A stretch of 36,644 nucleotides of DNA from Candidatus Nitrosopumilus sp. (lineage in GTDB: Archaea > Thermoproteota > Nitrososphaeria > Nitrososphaerales > Nitrosopumilaceae), in assembly GCA_021268355.1 (NCBI GenBank), contig JAJETY010000014.1, positions 1 through 36,644 on the forward strand, read 5' to 3'. Positions 36,090 through 36,644 of the stretch are shown piece by piece. Below the pieces are notes generated by a model. That model had not been told where the DNA came from, did not search any database, and saw only the letters and a program-made list of their open reading frames with translations. Position numbers and translations under genes: made by a program. The number at the start of each line of letters is the position of its first letter. The stretch's first letter is position 1.

Positions 36090-36110
36090 CTATTTTCACA
36101 AGTGATAATC

Positions 36111-36452
36111 ATGCAAGAACTACTCCAAACAAGAAAAATAATGGATGATGAGAGAAAGCAAATTATTTTAGAAGTCCTCGCCGACAAATATTGCAAGCAA
36201 ATCCTCCAAGATACACTAGAAAAACCAAAATCCGCAATGGAATTATCTGCTGATAAAAAAATCCCGATCAGTACCGTGTATCGAAGATTACAAACTCTAT
36301 ATGATGCAAAATTACTTGCAATCTCCGGTTCCATAAACGAAGATGGGAAAAAGTACTTCCTTTACAAGAGCAAGGTCAAATCAATCTCTCTCAAGTGTGA
36401 CTTGGATGTTACTTCAATCGAAATCGTTCCTAACTTAACTAGTACGAGTTAA
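36111..36452 (+). CDS. Small winged-helix transcription regulator
   Basis: A 113-aa protein with a winged helix-turn-helix: KYCKQILQDTLEKPKSAMEL (helices 1-2), then KKIPISTVYRRLQTLYDAKL with the recognition helix STVYRRLQTLYD, and the wing GSINEDGKKYFLYKSK. It resembles the ArsR/HTH family common in AOA next to copper-protein genes. The C-terminal 20 residues add a beta strand that may dimerise. No ligand-binding cysteines are present beyond Cys20 and the CDLD Cys. It shares a divergent promoter with the cupredoxin gene and probably controls it. Confidence 0.82.
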   Translation: MQELLQTRKIMDDERKQIILEVLADKYCKQILQDTLEKPKSAMELSADKKIPISTVYRRLQTLYDAKLLAISGSINEDGKKYFLYKSKVKSISLKCDLDVTSIEIVPNLTSTS

Positions 36453-36495
36453 GTATTCTTTTATAATCATATGATTGTATGAATCTTAGAGAAAA

Positions 36496-36644
36496 GTGGG
36501 GTTGAACAGACAGATTCATAATCATAAGAAGGAATCTACACGTAGTATTACCTATAGACTTCCTGAAAAATTGGTTAGTGAATTAGAAACAGAAGCAACA
36601 ATGAAAAGCATTTCTCAAAATGTGCTTGTAAAACAAATTTTAGA
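36496..36644 (+). CDS. Ribbon-helix-helix regulator, 3' end beyond window
   Basis: A reading frame open to the window edge, with about 50 codons visible. The segment TRSITYRLPEKLVSELETEA fits a ribbon-helix-helix domain: a short beta strand (RSITYRLP), then helix A (EKLVSELETEATM) and the start of helix B (SISQNVLVKQIL). Start candidates are GTG 36496 and TTG 36502; an in-frame TAG at 36487 excludes anything further upstream. TTTTATAATC (36459-36468) about 30-37 bp upstream is a plausible TATA box. It may be one member of an HTH/RHH regulator group here. Confidence 0.7.
   Translation, partial: MGLNRQIHNHKKESTRSITYRLPEKLVSELETEATMKSISQNVLVKQIL

Overview
This is a low-GC window of archaeal chromosome, most likely from a marine ammonia-oxidising thaumarchaeon (Nitrososphaerota, Nitrosopumilus-like). 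Archaeal markers are the Nop5 C/D-box RNP protein, RadA, ribosomal proteins eS30 and eL21, RNA polymerase subunit Rpo4 and a proteasome alpha subunit. Thaumarchaeal pointers are a eukaryote-type topoisomerase IB, an ADP-forming acyl-CoA synthetase beside an enoyl-CoA hydratase (as in the thaumarchaeal 3-hydroxypropionate/4-hydroxybutyrate cycle), a small blue-copper-like secreted protein, and TATA boxes about 25-30 bp before many start codons, which implies leaderless mRNAs. I saw no mobile element, CRISPR array, rRNA or prophage. No gene-free stretch exceeds about 210 bp.

Layout. 1-1228 (-): Nop5, cut by the window edge inside an RGG-repeat tail. 1314-4797 (+): pyrD-pyrK (UMP synthesis) and a radical SAM protein of unknown substrate. 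4838-8089 (+): eS30, RadA with a long charged tail, a HAD hydrolase and RlmN. 8138-10565 (+): a compact information-processing cluster eL21-rpo4-DUF655-ksgA-HemK-like methyltransferase, facing an isocitrate dehydrogenase-family gene (-). 11708-13051: a metallophosphoesterase, tRNA-Ser(GCT) and two small genes (a zinc ribbon of 53 aa and a coiled coil of 56 aa). 13048-15090 (-): a SirB1-like protein with an unknown 406-aa partner. 15153-18470: a zinc-ribbon methyltransferase, a membrane-anchored cupredoxin-like protein, an intron-containing tRNA-Met and a secreted protein made of three tandem domains. 18478-23588 (-): topoisomerase IB, an SDR oxidoreductase and an Hrq1/MrfA-like helicase. 23671-27860: a solitary DNA methyltransferase, TatA, a PII-like protein with a shortened T-loop, an MFS transporter with a methyltransferase, and PsmA. 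27971-31649: a winged-helix regulator, glutamate dehydrogenase, a small Toprim protein and a photolyase. 31802-35443 (+): a glutamine amidotransferase-like protein, then the carbon-fixation pair (CoA synthetase and hydratase). 35491-36644: a cupredoxin facing a divergent HTH regulator, then the start of a ribbon-helix-helix protein.

The genes are mostly core functions: nucleotide synthesis, translation and rRNA modification, DNA repair and topology, nitrogen sensing and assimilation (PII, GDH), and autotrophic carbon fixation. The most distinctive points are the tRNA-Met intron at a non-canonical position with a clear bulge-helix-bulge, the three-domain secreted protein, the RGG tail on Nop5, the RadA tail with a GTAC-rich operator candidate in its core promoter, the PII T-loop deletion, two cupredoxins with altered copper sites, and six convergent gene pairs whose stop codons abut or overlap. 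I did not find a convincing new multi-gene system. The best unexplained units are the 406-aa/SirB1 pair and the triple-domain secreted protein.
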